This document shows positions 9,180 to 21,495 of a stretch of DNA of 64,000 nucleotides, piece by piece. The stretch is from positions 12,905,687-12,969,686 of the forward strand of contig CM061919.1 in the NCBI GenBank assembly GCA_031002005.1. Reading direction: 5' to 3'. The notes beneath the pieces were generated by a model. It ran no database searches. It saw only the letters and a program-made list of their open reading frames with translations, and was not told the origin of the DNA. Within the stretch, counting starts at the first letter, position 1. Each line of letters opens with the position of its first letter. Source of the stretch: Vandiemenella viatica (lineage: Eukaryota; Arthropoda; Insecta; Orthoptera; Morabidae). Made by a program: the position numbers and the translations under genes.

Positions 9180-11220
9180 CCCAAAGCCCGTCAAAAATGA
9201 CAGCTTGAATGGAGTGTTCTAGCAATTTTTTTTTTTTTTTTAAATTGCGTAGGTAAATAGAATTGTTATAAAATAAAGCTCAATGTAATTCCTCGTCACT
9301 TGTGCTGTAGCAAAACAGTTGTCAGCTTGGTCGAGGTTGTATTTCAGCCTGACCACAAACTCCGCTAATATTGCTTTTAGAAAATCATAGCTGCAATCAG
9401 ACGTGAATTAATACGTTTCCTGTATCGCATGTTAATGTTATCGTGCATCGCGATATAAACTTGATTCAAAATCTTCACACGTTCTTATATCTTTATTTTT
9501 TGTTATCCGTGATGCAAATCAATGTTTTAACTGCTGACACAGCTTACGTGTGGCTGAAATAATGACCCCAGTAATATGAAGTCAGTGAAAACGAAAGATG
9601 CTAAAAATAAATCTTAACTACTTACTTTAAGCCATGGAATATTAGTTTTAATTGTGGTGTAGGGCACATAGATAGCGTTCAATTTGGAACTAATTTCATT
9701 CAAATCAAGTAACGATTTCAGTAAAAAGTAGCAAATAAAAATTAATATGCTGAATTAAACGAAATACCTACTCGTAATTCCTCGTGCCTTGCGCTGTACC
9801 AAAAAAATTCAGTTGTCATCCTGGTCCAGGCAGCATTTCAACCGAACCACAAACTAGCTAAAATCGCAGCAAAAAAAAAAAAAAACTTTAATCACACTCA
9901 TGTTAATACATGGCGATATAAACTTGATCAAAAATCTTCACGGGTTCTGAAACCTTCCTTTTTTGATATTCGTCATTCATATCGATACTAAGACAATGTT
10001 TGAACGGCTGACAGAGTTACATGTGGCTGAAATATGACATCAGTAAAAGAAATGGATATTAAAAATAAATCTTAATAACTTACGTCATTCCACGTAATAT
10101 TAGTTTTAATTGTAGTCTATGCTGTACCGATCGCGATCAGTGTGGAACTACTTTAGTTAAAACGAAGTAATAATTTAAGTAACAGAAAACTCATGAAAAC
10201 AATCTAAATTACTTTTAAAAAATAATTCTTATGCCCTACGCTGTAACGGGTCTAATGGAGTGTTTTGACAATTCATTCATCTGCGATTGCCTAAATAAAT
10301 AGAATTGTTGCTAGCCAATGCTCATAATCTTATTTTGTAATTTGTACATATTTCTTTTGTAGTTTACACAGCGACACAGATGGAAATTTTACTGAATGAG
10401 TGATGTCAGAATAAGGTAACCAATTAAATTAAAAATAACTTAGGAATCCTAAAACCTTATGCTATAGCACGTATTAATGGTTTTATTCGTGGTTCAAGTC
10501 TCATTCAGCACGATAAATATGGAACTACTTCCATCCGTAAAAAAATACAGTAACTTCAGTAACTCGGAGCTTATGAAAGCAGCTTAAATTATTTATTAAA
10601 AAAAAACATCGTGATTTAGTCTGTAAAAATATGTCAGTTGTCTGGTCTTATCTGCATTTTGACATAACCACAACTTCTACTGATATTGCTGTTCAAAACT
10701 CATAGATTCTATTATCCGCGTACGAATACATTCATTGTATGCGATCTAAATTTGACGCACTGGAAATATTTACATGTATCTGATATAGCAACATCAGCAA
10801 TAAAAGCAACTAACAATTAATATATTAATTTAAACGCAGTACATATCATTATTTCAGGGCTTTGGTAAATCATTCCTTCCAGTATATTGTAACAGTGACT
10901 TAAAATATCTACATTGGATATAAATAACTTGTAAACCCGTCAAAAATGACGCGTTGAATGCAGTATTTTAGAAATTCGTTTATTCGCTGACTAAGTACAA
11001 TTTTCGTCAAATAACGTTCATTATTTTTAAAACGATGTAATGTTAGCTTACTGAAACAACAATTTCGCTGCCCAGAGTGTATAAGAAAAAATCTACATCA
11101 AACGAATTTTAATTAAGAAACACCAACTAATAATTAATATGTCGATATAAACGGAATACGTACTTTTACTTAGTGTTCTGACAAATAAAACTGTTATTAA
11201 ATAACGTATATAACTTTGAA
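9180..11220. repeat. Decayed tandem array, unit about 500 bp
   Basis: Blocks recur in the same order. CCCGTCAAAAATGAC occurs near 9187 and again near 10937. AATTCCTCGT plus CTGTA plus CAGTTGTCA occur near 9278 and near 9776. A GATATAAACTTGAT block is followed by AAAATCTTCAC near 9455 and 9912. AAAAATAAATCTTAA occurs near 9604 and 10060. GTAAATAGAATTGTT-like sequence occurs near 9251 and 10295. Spacing between the best-preserved neighbours is about 455-500 bases. Later units (10225-11220) are shorter and more diverged. No coding sequence is visible. It reads as an old local tandem duplication or satellite relic. Confidence 0.7.
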
Positions 11221-11655
11221 CAACATATCTGATCGTAAATTGGAAAAAAAAGGGACGAAAAGCGTGACGTCATAGGTGGTGTTAGGCCTGATAGACGACG
11301 TCATTGATGACAAAGACTTGCTTAATATAATATTAGATTGTTGACTCGAATGTCAAGCACGAAGCCAGAGAATCGCGATACTCGAGGACCCGTAGCAACT
11401 ATACTATTTCAGTGTGAGTAAATTTGCGTCTTAGTTCAAAGAAATTCAGAATGACGTGTTTGTAAGCAGCCACAGAAAATGAGTGACTGAATGAAGAGAG
11501 TAGCAGGAAATGTACAGCGAATAACAACTTGGCAATAAAAATTTTAATAATTTATGTTTGCTTTGTTCGCAAATCATTGAGAGGGGACGTTTGACAGCAA
11601 TCTGTATTGGTGGAAAATCGTACCAACGATTGGAGGAAGAAACGCAATAGTTTTT

Positions 11656-11960
11656 GTCCATAAACTACGTGGCTCGGTCTAGATGGGAAGGGATTGATTA
11701 GAAATATTTGTCCCAGTTAAGGTACAGAACATACAACAGTGTGTGAATATTCATTTACGTCATTTAATTATCCCCGTATGTAATTTACAGTAGTCTGACA
11801 AGAGAAAACAGTCTTCTGGAATCAATAAGGAAAAAAAGCTACGTGCCACGCGAGTGGGGGGGAGGGGGGAGAAGCAAAAGCCACGTGAGACTACGTGGTG
11901 GAGGGGAGGGGAAGGGGTTTCACAGGTGGACAAAATGGAGCTATGTGGTTTATGAACGCT
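11656..11960. mobile_element. TIR element, GTCCATAAAC family, copy 1
   Basis: The left end GTCCATAAACTACGTGGCTC and the right end GAGCTATGTGGTTTATGAAC are imperfect inverted repeats (16 of 20 matching). The ~300-base interior has no coding capacity and carries G-rich runs (11856-11920). A second copy lies at 28661-28999 with the same order of internal blocks, e.g. GTCTGACAAGAGAAAACAGT. It is a MITE-like element; I could not assign a superfamily. Confidence 0.75.
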
Positions 11961-13374
11961 CCCTAATTTGCTGCTAGACTTCCCCTACGATACATCAGAG
12001 TCTCACTGCTGTACTCTGGCGAGTGTGTACGTAAATCTTTGAGCGTGAATTGTGCATACATTCAGTGTAACCAAGTGTTGTGTTGATATAGACTTGCTGC
12101 ATAGGAGTAGCAAAACTGAGTTGCTATACGCGTGCATTTCGGCGACGTGGTCGTATGAAGAACCATATGACCTTGGAAGTGGTGCTCGACTTCGTGCTAA
12201 GGCATCAAAATGGTAATATCAAAAACATAATCCACCGCAAAATAAAAAATCTAAACACTATGGCCACCCTATATTGCCCTGGTGATGAAAATGACGCGGT
12301 TCTGCTTCTTGTTCCACAGACCTAATGCGATTTGTAAATGATCTGATAGATGTTCTTGTTTGATTATCAGTTTAGCTATATCAAGCATATGTATGTTGAA
12401 TGATTTGTTAACTTACTTGATTAACGTTACGATCAGTAAATTTGATTGAAGTTCAAACATAATGTAAATAAACAGTATGTGAATGTGTTAACTTCATTTG
12501 ATCTGTAATTGATGCGTTGATTATTTATTTCGTTGATATATGCATCAAAAGGGATTGAGCTTCTTATGAATTATTTCCATGTCTTCCCACGTTAAATGAT
12601 ATCAAAACGAAAGGTAGTAATAATTATTAGGAATATTTATAAATGAATAGCTCCTATTTTGAATTTATTTGTAGCGTGGCCACGTGGTGCACCAAGTCGT
12701 TCGCATATCACACCTAATATCTGGCCCAACATTAACGCAGGCCTCACCGCTACTCTACCACACATCACTCGCTCTCTTCACCAGCTGACTCCTAATCCAG
12801 CATCTTTACCTTATCAGTGTTCCATAGTAATTTCTACAAACAAAACTAACTGACGTCGTTTAAATGTCATCAAATTGCAGTATTTCGCAACCATAATGTA
12901 GCTCCAATCCTCTGCTACAAAGCAAGGGATTGTATGCCAATTCTCTTACTTTCCTCGCTACCGTCTCCCTACCAACTCACCAATGACTCCAGCATAACAG
13001 AGCTTGTTATCAAGGAACAGGTTAAGATTGTTACATTTTACGGCAGCAAAAAACAACTTCTCCCCCAGAAAATAAGGATACAAAACATTTATCCCTTGTA
13101 TGTGTACCGAACTAAATCACGCTTGTTGGCATTTATCTTCATATCTTGCTAACGTAACATATTGCTTCTGACTGTAGAGCAACAACAGAATCATCAATTA
13201 CGTTAATAAATAGCACTTCGTCACTCCTAATTTCCATCCCTGTTGGCTTCACATTTCCTAGCGTAACTTTTCCTCCCTGTCTATAAATTTCGGTAAGTAC
13301 TAGTGACAAACCCATCGTAGCCAAATAATTCAGCAATATATCAATTATAAGCTATCGAAAAATTTAGAACTAAT

Positions 13375-13415
<41 letters not shown>

Positions 13416-13558
13416 AATGTTCGGTAACCTAATTTTTTCTATTTCAAGGTGATCTCATTACCCAATTATACTCTAGAACCAATACTTCAAGCCGCTTGAC
13501 AGAGTGATTTAGCAGTGGTTTTTAATAAAACCTTCCTACGCAGTATGCAGCTCTTGTT
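11961..13558. other. Unassigned stretch with a T-run
   Basis: Short unrelated open frames only. A 36-T run occupies 13376-13411, just upstream of the satellite-containing element. Confidence 0.45.
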
Positions 13559-14232
13559 AACCGACTTCAAAAAAAGGAGGAGGTTCTCAATTCGTAGCGA
13601 TATTTTCACCAATTTTGAACCGATTTAAATTAATTTTTTTAGTGGATACGGTATCACTCCAAAGTGGTCCCATATGAATTTCATTGAGAAACCACCCCAT
13701 CTACCCCCCTCCGCTCCCTAATTTTTATACAAATCCACATTTTTTATTCGATCTCGATGAAACTTTGGACATATATAGCCAAAAATAAGGAGAAAAATAC
13801 TGTCAACTTTTGGTTTTAAAAATTGAACCCCTCTCCCCCTATCCAAACCCCTTAATTTTTGCCAATTTTCTTTATTCAATGCTACAGTCGACACCATTTA
13901 ACTGATCTCCATTAAAGTTGGCAATTACATGTAGTTTTTCATGGAGAAGGATTCTGACCAAAAAAATCAAAATAAAAAACCACTCCTCTCCAATTTACAC
14001 CCTTTAATTTTATAGAAACTTACATTTTTTTCTTATTTTTACTGAACTTTGCCCATGTATACTTTAAAACAAAGAGAAAAATCCTGTCAATATTTGGTCT
14101 TCCAATGTTCAACCCCCCCCCTCCTTCCAACCCTTTAATTACTGTCAATGTTCTTCATAAAAAGCTACACTCGACACCGTTTGACCGATTATCATCAAAG
14201 TTGCATTTACATGTAATTTTTCATGGGGAATC

Positions 14233-14265
<33 letters not shown>

Positions 14266-16588
14266 CTCTTCCCTTTACACCCCTTAATTTTTATACAAAC
14301 CCACATTTTTTATCCGATTTCGATGAAAATTTGGACATGTATAGTAAAAAAATAAAGAGAAAAATACTGTCAACTTTTGGTTTAAAAAAAACCACGCCCT
14401 AAATTTTTACCAATGTTCTTTATTCAAAGGTACAGTCGACACATTTAACTGGTCTCCATTAAAGTTGGCATATACATGTAATTTTTCACGGAGAAGGTTT
14501 CTGACCAAAAAAAAAAAAAATAAAAAAATAAAAAAAATTAAATAAACCACCCCATGTCTCTCTTTACACCCACTAATTTTATAGAAATCTACATTTCTTA
14601 TCTGATTTTTATTGAACTTTGCCCATGTATATTTTAAAAGAAATAGAAGAATCCTGTCAATATTTGGTTTGCCAATTCTCAACCCCTTTTCTCCTCCAAC
14701 CCCATTAACTTTTGTCAATGTTCTTTATAAAAAGCTACAGTCGCAATCGTTTGACTGATTACCATGAAAGTAGATGCTTGTATGTATTTTTTTTAACGAA
14801 GAAGTTGTCTGACCAAAACATCTAAAAACCATCCACTCTCCCATTAAACTGCTTAATTTTTATACACAACCTCAGTTTTTATCCGGTTTAGACAGAACTT
14901 AGCAAATTTTTATTAGTAAAACAAAGAGAAAAATGATGCCAACTCTTGATTTGCAAAAAATGAACCCCTCTCACTTTTTCTGCCCCCCTTGATTTTTGTC
15001 AATTTCTTTTTAGAAAGCTACAGTCGACACCATTTGACCGATCTTTATTAAAGTTGGCACATATACTGTATATGTAATGTTTTTATGGATAAGATCACTG
15101 ACCAAAAAATAAAAAAAACTACCCTAGCTCCCCTTAATATTTGTACAAAACCCACATTTTGATTCGATTCGGTGGAACTTTGCATGCGTATACTTTAAAA
15201 CAAATAGAAAAAGAAAAATACTGTCCACATAACTTTCACAAAAAATGCAAACCCTATCCCCCTTTCTACCCCATTAATTACTGTCAATGTTCTTTATACA
15301 AAGCAACCGTTTCTTTCTGATTTTGAAGGAAGTATGCACATGTATACTGCAAAACAAACAGAAATATACTGTCTACATTTGGTTTCGAGAGTCCAAACAC
15401 TGATCCTTCCTTTCCATCATTTAATCTACAGTTTCTATCCAATTCTGAAGGAAATTTGCACACGTATACTTTAAAACATACAGAACAATTTTGTTTTAAA
15501 TTAGGTTGCTGAAGCCCAATCCCTCTCCATTCTACCCCCACCCCTCCTAATGTCCAATGTTCTTTATAGATACCCACAGTTTTATCAGATTTCCATGGAC
15601 CACTGCACATGTACTTAAAAAAAACCCAGAAAAATAGTGTCTATATTCTGTTTACAAAACCCTACAACTTACTCCCTTACCCCATTTAATTTTGGCAAAT
15701 GTTCTTTACACAAAGCTACAGTTTTTATCTGGTTTCGATGGAAATTTGAACGTGTATATTTTAATACAAAGAGAAAAATACTGCCCACACTAGCTTTGCA
15801 AAAACCAAACTACTCTTCGTCTCCACACCCCTTAATTGTTTTTTTTTATATATACCTACAGTTTTATCTGATATCAATAGAAATTTACACATGTATACTT
15901 TAAATCAATCAGAAAAGGCAGTCTACATTTGGTATACAAAAGCTCAATCCCTCTCCCCCTTTACCCTCACCCCTTTTAATTTCCAATGTTCTTTACAAAA
16001 TATCTCAGTTTTAAATCCCGTCAAAATCAGTTAAGCTATTTTTAAGTCATGGCATAATATTTATAAAATAAATGTGTCGTAATGTCTCAATATGTACTTC
16101 AGATTTCAACTTTGATCCCAAGCTTTCACCAATTAAAAATCTATATTTTTTGTGTGATGCCGGTATGTATTAATGCCCAGATGTTACATGTTTCAGTTAT
16201 CGAGCAGCAGCTTTAACAGATGTTATGATAAGATCGAAACATAGCCTGACAATCCTTAACACAACGCCCAATTCACCTCGTTCTGGAAGTGGTTGTGGTA
16301 TATAAAGACAGAATTCTTCTTTGAAAGCAAGCGCTTTAATCTGAGCTACCAGGAAGTTCGCAAAATTGGAACTGCTGCGGCATATTTAAAATACTAAACG
16401 AAGTATAATACCACTAAAAATTTTAAAATAAAATAATTGTTTAAAAAAACATAAAAACCGATTTAAAAAAAAAGCACTAAAATTTTAAAATAATTTTATA
16501 CCTTGCTTAGGAAAAAGTAAATCTAAATAGACAACATTTTACATTACTTTCATTGAAATTTTGACATTAATTATTTTTGTAGTCGGTG
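13559..16588. mobile_element. Possible 3-kb element bounded by ACCGACTTC-type ends
   Basis: The left edge reads AACCGACTTCAAAAAAAGG followed by AGGAGGTTCTCAATTCG. The right edge at 16579-16588 reads GTAGTCGGTG, whose complement ACCGACTAC pairs with the left edge over about 9 bases. A further ACCGATTTAAAAAAA near 16458 lies inside the right end. I recall very similar CCGACTTC...GGAGGAGG and GTAGTCGGTGCC phrases from dispersed repeats in other insects, but cannot name the class. Most of the interior is the satellite described separately. The right ~550 bases are AT-rich and non-coding. Confidence 0.45.
13620..16050. repeat. Satellite array with a period switch (~284 to ~140 bp)
   Basis: A marker block of the type AGAGAAAAATACTGTCAAC recurs near 13790, 14070, 14355, 14641, 14925 and 15205 (spacing 280-286). 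It then recurs near 15355, 15475, 15625, 15770 and 15905 (spacing 120-150). The long unit appears to be a dimer of two diverged halves. One holds GATTTCGATGAAACTTTGG, ACATGTATA and the marker; the other holds GTCGACACCATTT, ATTAAAGTTGGCA and TTTTTCATGGAGAAGG. Both halves are followed by C-rich CCCCTCTCCCC and CCCCTTAATTTTT segments. After ~15250 only the first half type continues. Strand composition is strongly biased (T/A/C-rich on plus), and poly-A runs such as 14236-14262 interrupt it. Confidence 0.8.
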
Positions 16589-17035
16589 CCAGCGAAAGCA
16601 AGAAAAACAAAAAGATAAAAACAATAAGGAATAATAATAATACCTAAAAAATCATGTTACTGCCTACCTACAATTAATGCTAGAAACATGTTTCAACGAA
16701 ACTGACACATACAGATGATATGCCGATATTATACTCTGTAAATCGTTTACTTCATGATGCAACCTACCAACTGACACTGTAGCGCCAGAGATATGCCTGG
16801 ATGACCAATAAGGCCAAGCCACAGATTAAAATACTGTTAATTTGTTTCCCTAAGCTGTCTCCCGCAATAACACTATCTGCCTCACGACATGCTGTAAAAT
16901 ATTGGGAATTTTTGTTCGTACTCCCCGTTTTGCCTCTAACGCCAAAAGAAGTTCAGTAATTCGATCTTGTTTGTGGTCATTGGTGTTATTATTGGAAGTG
17001 GTGGGCATGAGGTTTTGACGACATGTCAAAGGTCA
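16589..17035. other. Unassigned stretch
   Basis: Nothing recognised between the presumed end of the 3-kb element and the next SINE. Confidence 0.4.
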
Positions 17036-17245
17036 AAGAATATTGGTTTACACCGAGCGTACTGGGTCAACGGTTAACGTTCTGGCCTCGCGTTCTGGAG
17101 AACGCCGGTTCGAAACCCCGTCCGGGCATCCAGATTTGGGTTTTTCATGGTTTCCCCAAATCACTCCAGGCGAATGCCGAGATGCTTCCTTCAAAAGGCC
17201 ATGGCCGAATTCCTTCTCCTTCTTTGCCTCCAGTCGGGGGGGCTA
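17036..17245 (+). mobile_element. tRNA-derived SINE, family A, sense copy
   Basis: The tRNA-like head has a box-B match GGTTCGAAACCCCG at 17107. The family A body follows: GGGCATCCAGATTTGGG, TTTCATGGTTTCCCCAAATC, CTCCAGGCGAATGC, TTCCTTCAAAAGGCCATGG and CCGAATTCCTTC. This is one of the best-preserved of six family A copies in the window. No clear target-site duplication was found. Confidence 0.8.
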
Positions 17246-17894
17246 TATAGCTAACGTTAATATGACAGGTTTCTATGGTTGCAGAATGTTGTTTGATGTT
17301 TTGGCTATGGGATGGCGGTGTGAGGAGGGGTGAATGAATGGGGAAATACTGTTTCCGTCACCTCTATAACGACGTGCTGTCTCAGTATTCTTCCAGCTGT
17401 TCCATGAGATGCCTCAGCTTCTGCATATATTACGAAAGTTATGTATGAAGATAAACTACGGCTGCATGCTGAAACCTCTTTCCTGTTGTGCCCCATTTCA
17501 ATCATCATAGGATCTTTTCCTGTGCAATATTTCTCAAGTCCACAGCACAGTGTTTTTTCTTCCTTGTTGTCTTTGTGGTTGTCATTTAGTTGGTTTTTCA
17601 CAGTACCCAGCATTTTCTGATTAAAATGGTTCACGAATGTTTCAACATTGTCCTCTTGTTTTTTGAGTTGTATCCATCACTAGCATTCGCCATTTCTTCT
17701 CGCCTTTACTTGCTGAAAGTTTCACCAAAACCCACTAGGGTACACAATCTCCGAAGTTGTCATCTTCCCACGTATTAGTCTTTAACACTTGCTGATCGCC
17801 CGGAAGCGATTAGCTTGTTTAACTATCACTTGCACTCGCAAGTACCGTTCACTTTGGCGTAAGGGTAGCGTCAAAGGCAGTTGAGTGGTTATGG

Positions 17895-18165
17895 AATTAA
17901 TACACTTTTTTTTTCATTAGAATGAGGGGCTGAAAAGGCTGAGGACAAGAAACGGAAAGGAATTCGACAATGTTTTTTTTAAGCACCCCGGAATTTGCCT
18001 GGAGCGATTTAACGAAACCATGTATAACCGAAGTCTGTTTGGCTGGACGGGGATGGGAACCTGCGTCTTCCTGAATGTGAGGCCATGTTCTCCCCACCAC
18101 GTCCCGTCTTATTGTTAGTCACGGCTTCTTTGCTGACGGATGGCGCCCTGCAAGCTGGCCAGGTG
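17895..18165 (-). mobile_element. tRNA-derived SINE, family A, antisense copy
   Basis: Reverse orientation of the family A body: GGAAAGGAATTCGACAATG, CCTGGAGCGATTTAACGAAA, then GGACGGGGATGGGAACC at the box-B position. The interior holds an expanded T-run. The head is diverged. Confidence 0.7.
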
Positions 18166-19899
18166 CGATAAGAACGGCGATGGGCGCCACCTTTCACTGC
18201 TCTGACGTGGCTATTTATAATTCTGTTTACAAGGTCTCCTCAGGAACAATGAAGTTTTGCATCATCTCGCGGAATTGTCAGTGGTAAGGCATTTCTCCAT
18301 TTTCATATACTAAATAAAGCCTGTAGCAAACACAATGAATCCTTACTGGGAAGATTCCCCAAAATTACAGCCGTCAAAAGAAAATTTGTTTGTTTCATTC
18401 CGAAAATAAGTTGAAGAAATTTTATGATGAGAGAGGATAAGAAATTTCCGCAGTTCAAATTCTCAGTTTTAAGTGCGTAAATCCCTTCTCTCTTTTTCAA
18501 AATTCTTGCCTGAAAAAATCGGAAAAATATAGTTTTACACTTCGGTAATGGTAACAGAGTTTATGGTTTTGCATTTCTCTGAAAATCAAACCGATTGGTC
18601 ACAGTATTGTCAGAGATGTCAATATTCTTCCTCCAATTTCAATAATTTCGTTACCGTTGTAGTAAAATTGCATGCTAGCTAGGAATAAATTTTATCTGCG
18701 GAAAAACGTTATTAGGTGTCGAAATAGTCCCCAAGTTAAAAATTTCGTTACAATAAACTAGATTTTTTTTATCATGAGAAGGAAAAAAGAACACTATTTC
18801 CTCATCCCGGCTACACATTTAACGGTGAATCCCAAATGAAGCTCGATGAATCAATTTTGGTTTTTGAAGAAATGCAGTACCCGTAACATTTCACTTGCAC
18901 ACTCAAATAATTTTTTTGTTGCTATTTACAATTTCTAGGACTGAATTTAAAATTTAGAACACTGGTGAAGATAGCTGTTTCTTTTATTATTCCTCATAAG
19001 AAACATTCAGCATTTTATTTCCAATAAATAGTTTTGTTTTATATGAAACAGCGCAATTTTTAATTTAGGTCACAACGTTTGGGGAGCTGTTTAACCTCCT
19101 AAATAATTCTTTCGCAGATAGAAAAAAAAGAAAGAAATACGCTAACCTAAGATTATTTTCTTCGGTAATATATCAAAAATATTGCAGGGCACAATAGTAC
19201 GAGCGGGAGAGGAGGAAATTTTACACAATAATTACCATTTTATTTGTATCTACTAGGAGAGTAAAAATCTTACTGGGGAATATTATGGAGAATCGTACTC
19301 CATCATCTTGAAGAAGTTGGAGACAAGTAAATTTGGCAGCTGAAGCAGGTTAAAGAACAGGTACTTCGTTGCTCTCGACAAACGATGGACGAATGGAAGA
19401 GTAAAAAGCTGTTTAACTGATTCCACAAACTAAGCAATGTTCTTACCACTTGAAGTACGAAGTGAATTTTCCTAAAGGATGTATCTTAGATGCGGTGTTG
19501 CAGTTATTCACAAAAATCACATACAAATTTAGTTAGTTAAGATTAAACGCTGTACCTGGGAGCCATGTTGTGCTGTACGGATTGGATGAACGAGGTAACA
19601 TTTTAATTATTCGCCATTTCATCGGTTAATTGGTATTAACTGAACATGATTTTAAACATTTTGAACAAAAGTGTGGTTCACCATACTAACGACTGTGTTA
19701 CAGAGGCTAATAACTGAGACACAAACATGATTTTGTAATTCAGAATGCTTGGATTTAAAATTGAAAGGTAGAACTTAAGCGAAAATTCACATAATGATAA
19801 TTACATGTGAAGGGATGTCGGCAAGAGGTCATAAGCTCATCGGTATTAGTAATAAACAAATAATAAAAAGGATATTACTAGTATTGACATAAGTTATTC
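18166..19899. other. AT-rich stretch, nothing recognised
   Basis: Long AT-rich DNA with no frame above about 65 codons and no repeat boundary that I can support. Confidence 0.5.
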
Positions 19900-20945
19900 A
19901 GCTGATGGCAGAGTCTGTAAAATGGCCTCCCATAATGCGGTATTCTTGCTCCATTGATGTACAACATCTACACCAGACATAAGTCAACCAGTCTGTGCAA
20001 TCGCTCCTTTATATATTCAGATGGTAGAGTCACTGCTGCCCAAGGAAAACCTTGAAAGAAGACCTAGACAACTATTAGAAAAAATCATCACCCGCAGCCC
20101 ACTACTGAAAATACACAGGTCTGCGATTTCTTTCTAGGCAAAGGAGAAGCTATGAGGGAACTCAACGTAAACTGGAGAGAGTAATTCCTATCCAACTGCG
20201 ACACATCAAACTATCTGGCAGTGAAGCTTGACCGTACCCTCATCTTCAAAGATCATTGTGAGGATACGAAGCTCTCTATCATATCAGCGTGAAATTAACA
20301 AATAAATGAATGTTAATACAGCCCACAGTCCTTAGCATATCTGCTCTATCACTATGCTTCTCTTTCGCGAAATACGCAGCACCAGTTTCACGTAATTCCT
20401 CTCATGGGAAGAAGGTAAATTAAGCCCTAAACGAGGCATCATAACGGGCTGTCTTTATTCTACTCCCATGAACCAAATTTATTAACTTGCAATCATAGCC
20501 TCTCCAGATATCAAATCTGAAAAGCGAAGTACGAAGGCCCAGGGTATCCCATGTTTGGATGCGAATTCCAATCCTTGAGACTTATTTGAATCAAGAATGA
20601 ACTTCTTCCATACAATGAAACCTACTCCATTACCTTGTAAAACCGCCGAGGCAATTCTGTGGTGAAATTTGACATTAGGAAAATCCAAAGGGGAAACCTG
20701 GAGCAAGCTGTCATTTCCCATACACTACCTGTAGAGCCGTTAGCAGGCGGAGAACTAATGTATCTATGTATCTCGATGTAAAGAAAACCTGAAGAAATAA
20801 GGTTACATCCGAGGGAACGAGTTCTGTAATGCGAGGAAGTGCAGCACCCGCAACACCTGCTGGTCTGCAAGAAACCTGATGGTCTCTTTAGACTTGACCT
20901 GTTCACAGCGAATGACAAGGTCATCAAGGATACTGTGGAAAAAAA
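19900..20945 (+). pseudogene. Non-LTR retrotransposon (CR1/Jockey-like) reverse transcriptase 3' half, decayed
   Basis: Across several frames the plus strand keeps the RT palm-to-C-terminus order. First comes an NGLP..GILAPLMYNIYT region near 19930, then a degraded FIYADD position (FIYSDG, catalytic aspartates lost) near 20020. Next are a QVCDFFL..EAMRELNVNW block near 20120 and a LDRTLIFKDHCEDTKL block near 20230. An ALSLCFSFAKYAAPV block is near 20340, and ITGCLYSTPM near 20440. A C-terminal zinc-knuckle-like CEEVQHPQHLLVC is near 20835. The 5' half is missing. It is the same family as the minus-strand copy at 53563-54570, which preserves the same blocks better. Stops and frameshifts make it inactive. 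Confidence 0.8.
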
Positions 20946-21495
20946 AATATTTACTATACCGAACTGTTTAATTTGTTCGAAAGATTTGGCTTCTTCTTCT
21001 GCTTCCTTTCCAGTGCCTGGTGGCCTTTTACGGTCTCAATATATCTTCTTGGTGCTCTTACTACATCGTATGATTTGTTTGATGTTTTATTAAACGTTTG
21101 GTTTGTTTCTTGAATTCTATTCATATCATAATTTCTTTTAAAGTAAAAGTGATGCCTTGGACACAAATATGTAAATAAATAAGTTTATAAATATAATTGG
21201 TTAGTCTCTAGAACTTATTAGTAGATCATGTTTTTACGAAAATGGGTTACCACCCAATTGTACTATCCCGCAACCTGGAGGACCAGGGTTTTATTTCAGG
21301 GTTTTCCTTCCCTTAGCCGGAGTGTCCCAGTTTTAAGGCGCCGGGAGCTCGTCTTCTATCCTCTCCCATTAGCTACACTCCAAGGACTGCACTGCATACG
21401 AGTTTCTCCTTGGCGATCGTTGGAGTGGGGTTAGCTGGCTAAAATATAGTATATGGCAGAGGCATTTCTCAAGGTTTTATTGTCTCAGCATGAAC
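20946..21495. other. Unassigned, partly GC-rich stretch
   Basis: 21230-21440 is GC-richer than its surroundings (GGTTTTATTTCAGGGTTTTC, GCGCCGGGAGCTCG) and may be a short repeat. Only one copy is seen, so I make no call. Confidence 0.35.

Noticed and set aside
11856..11930. Proline/glycine-rich coding sequence in the G-rich region
   Set aside because: The G-runs vary between the two element copies and no frame is maintained.
17305..17634. 109-codon minus-strand open frame as a gene
   Set aside because: Its reading partly overlaps the end of a SINE-rich region, the product shows no domain, and codon use looks random. Length alone is expected by chance in 64 kb.
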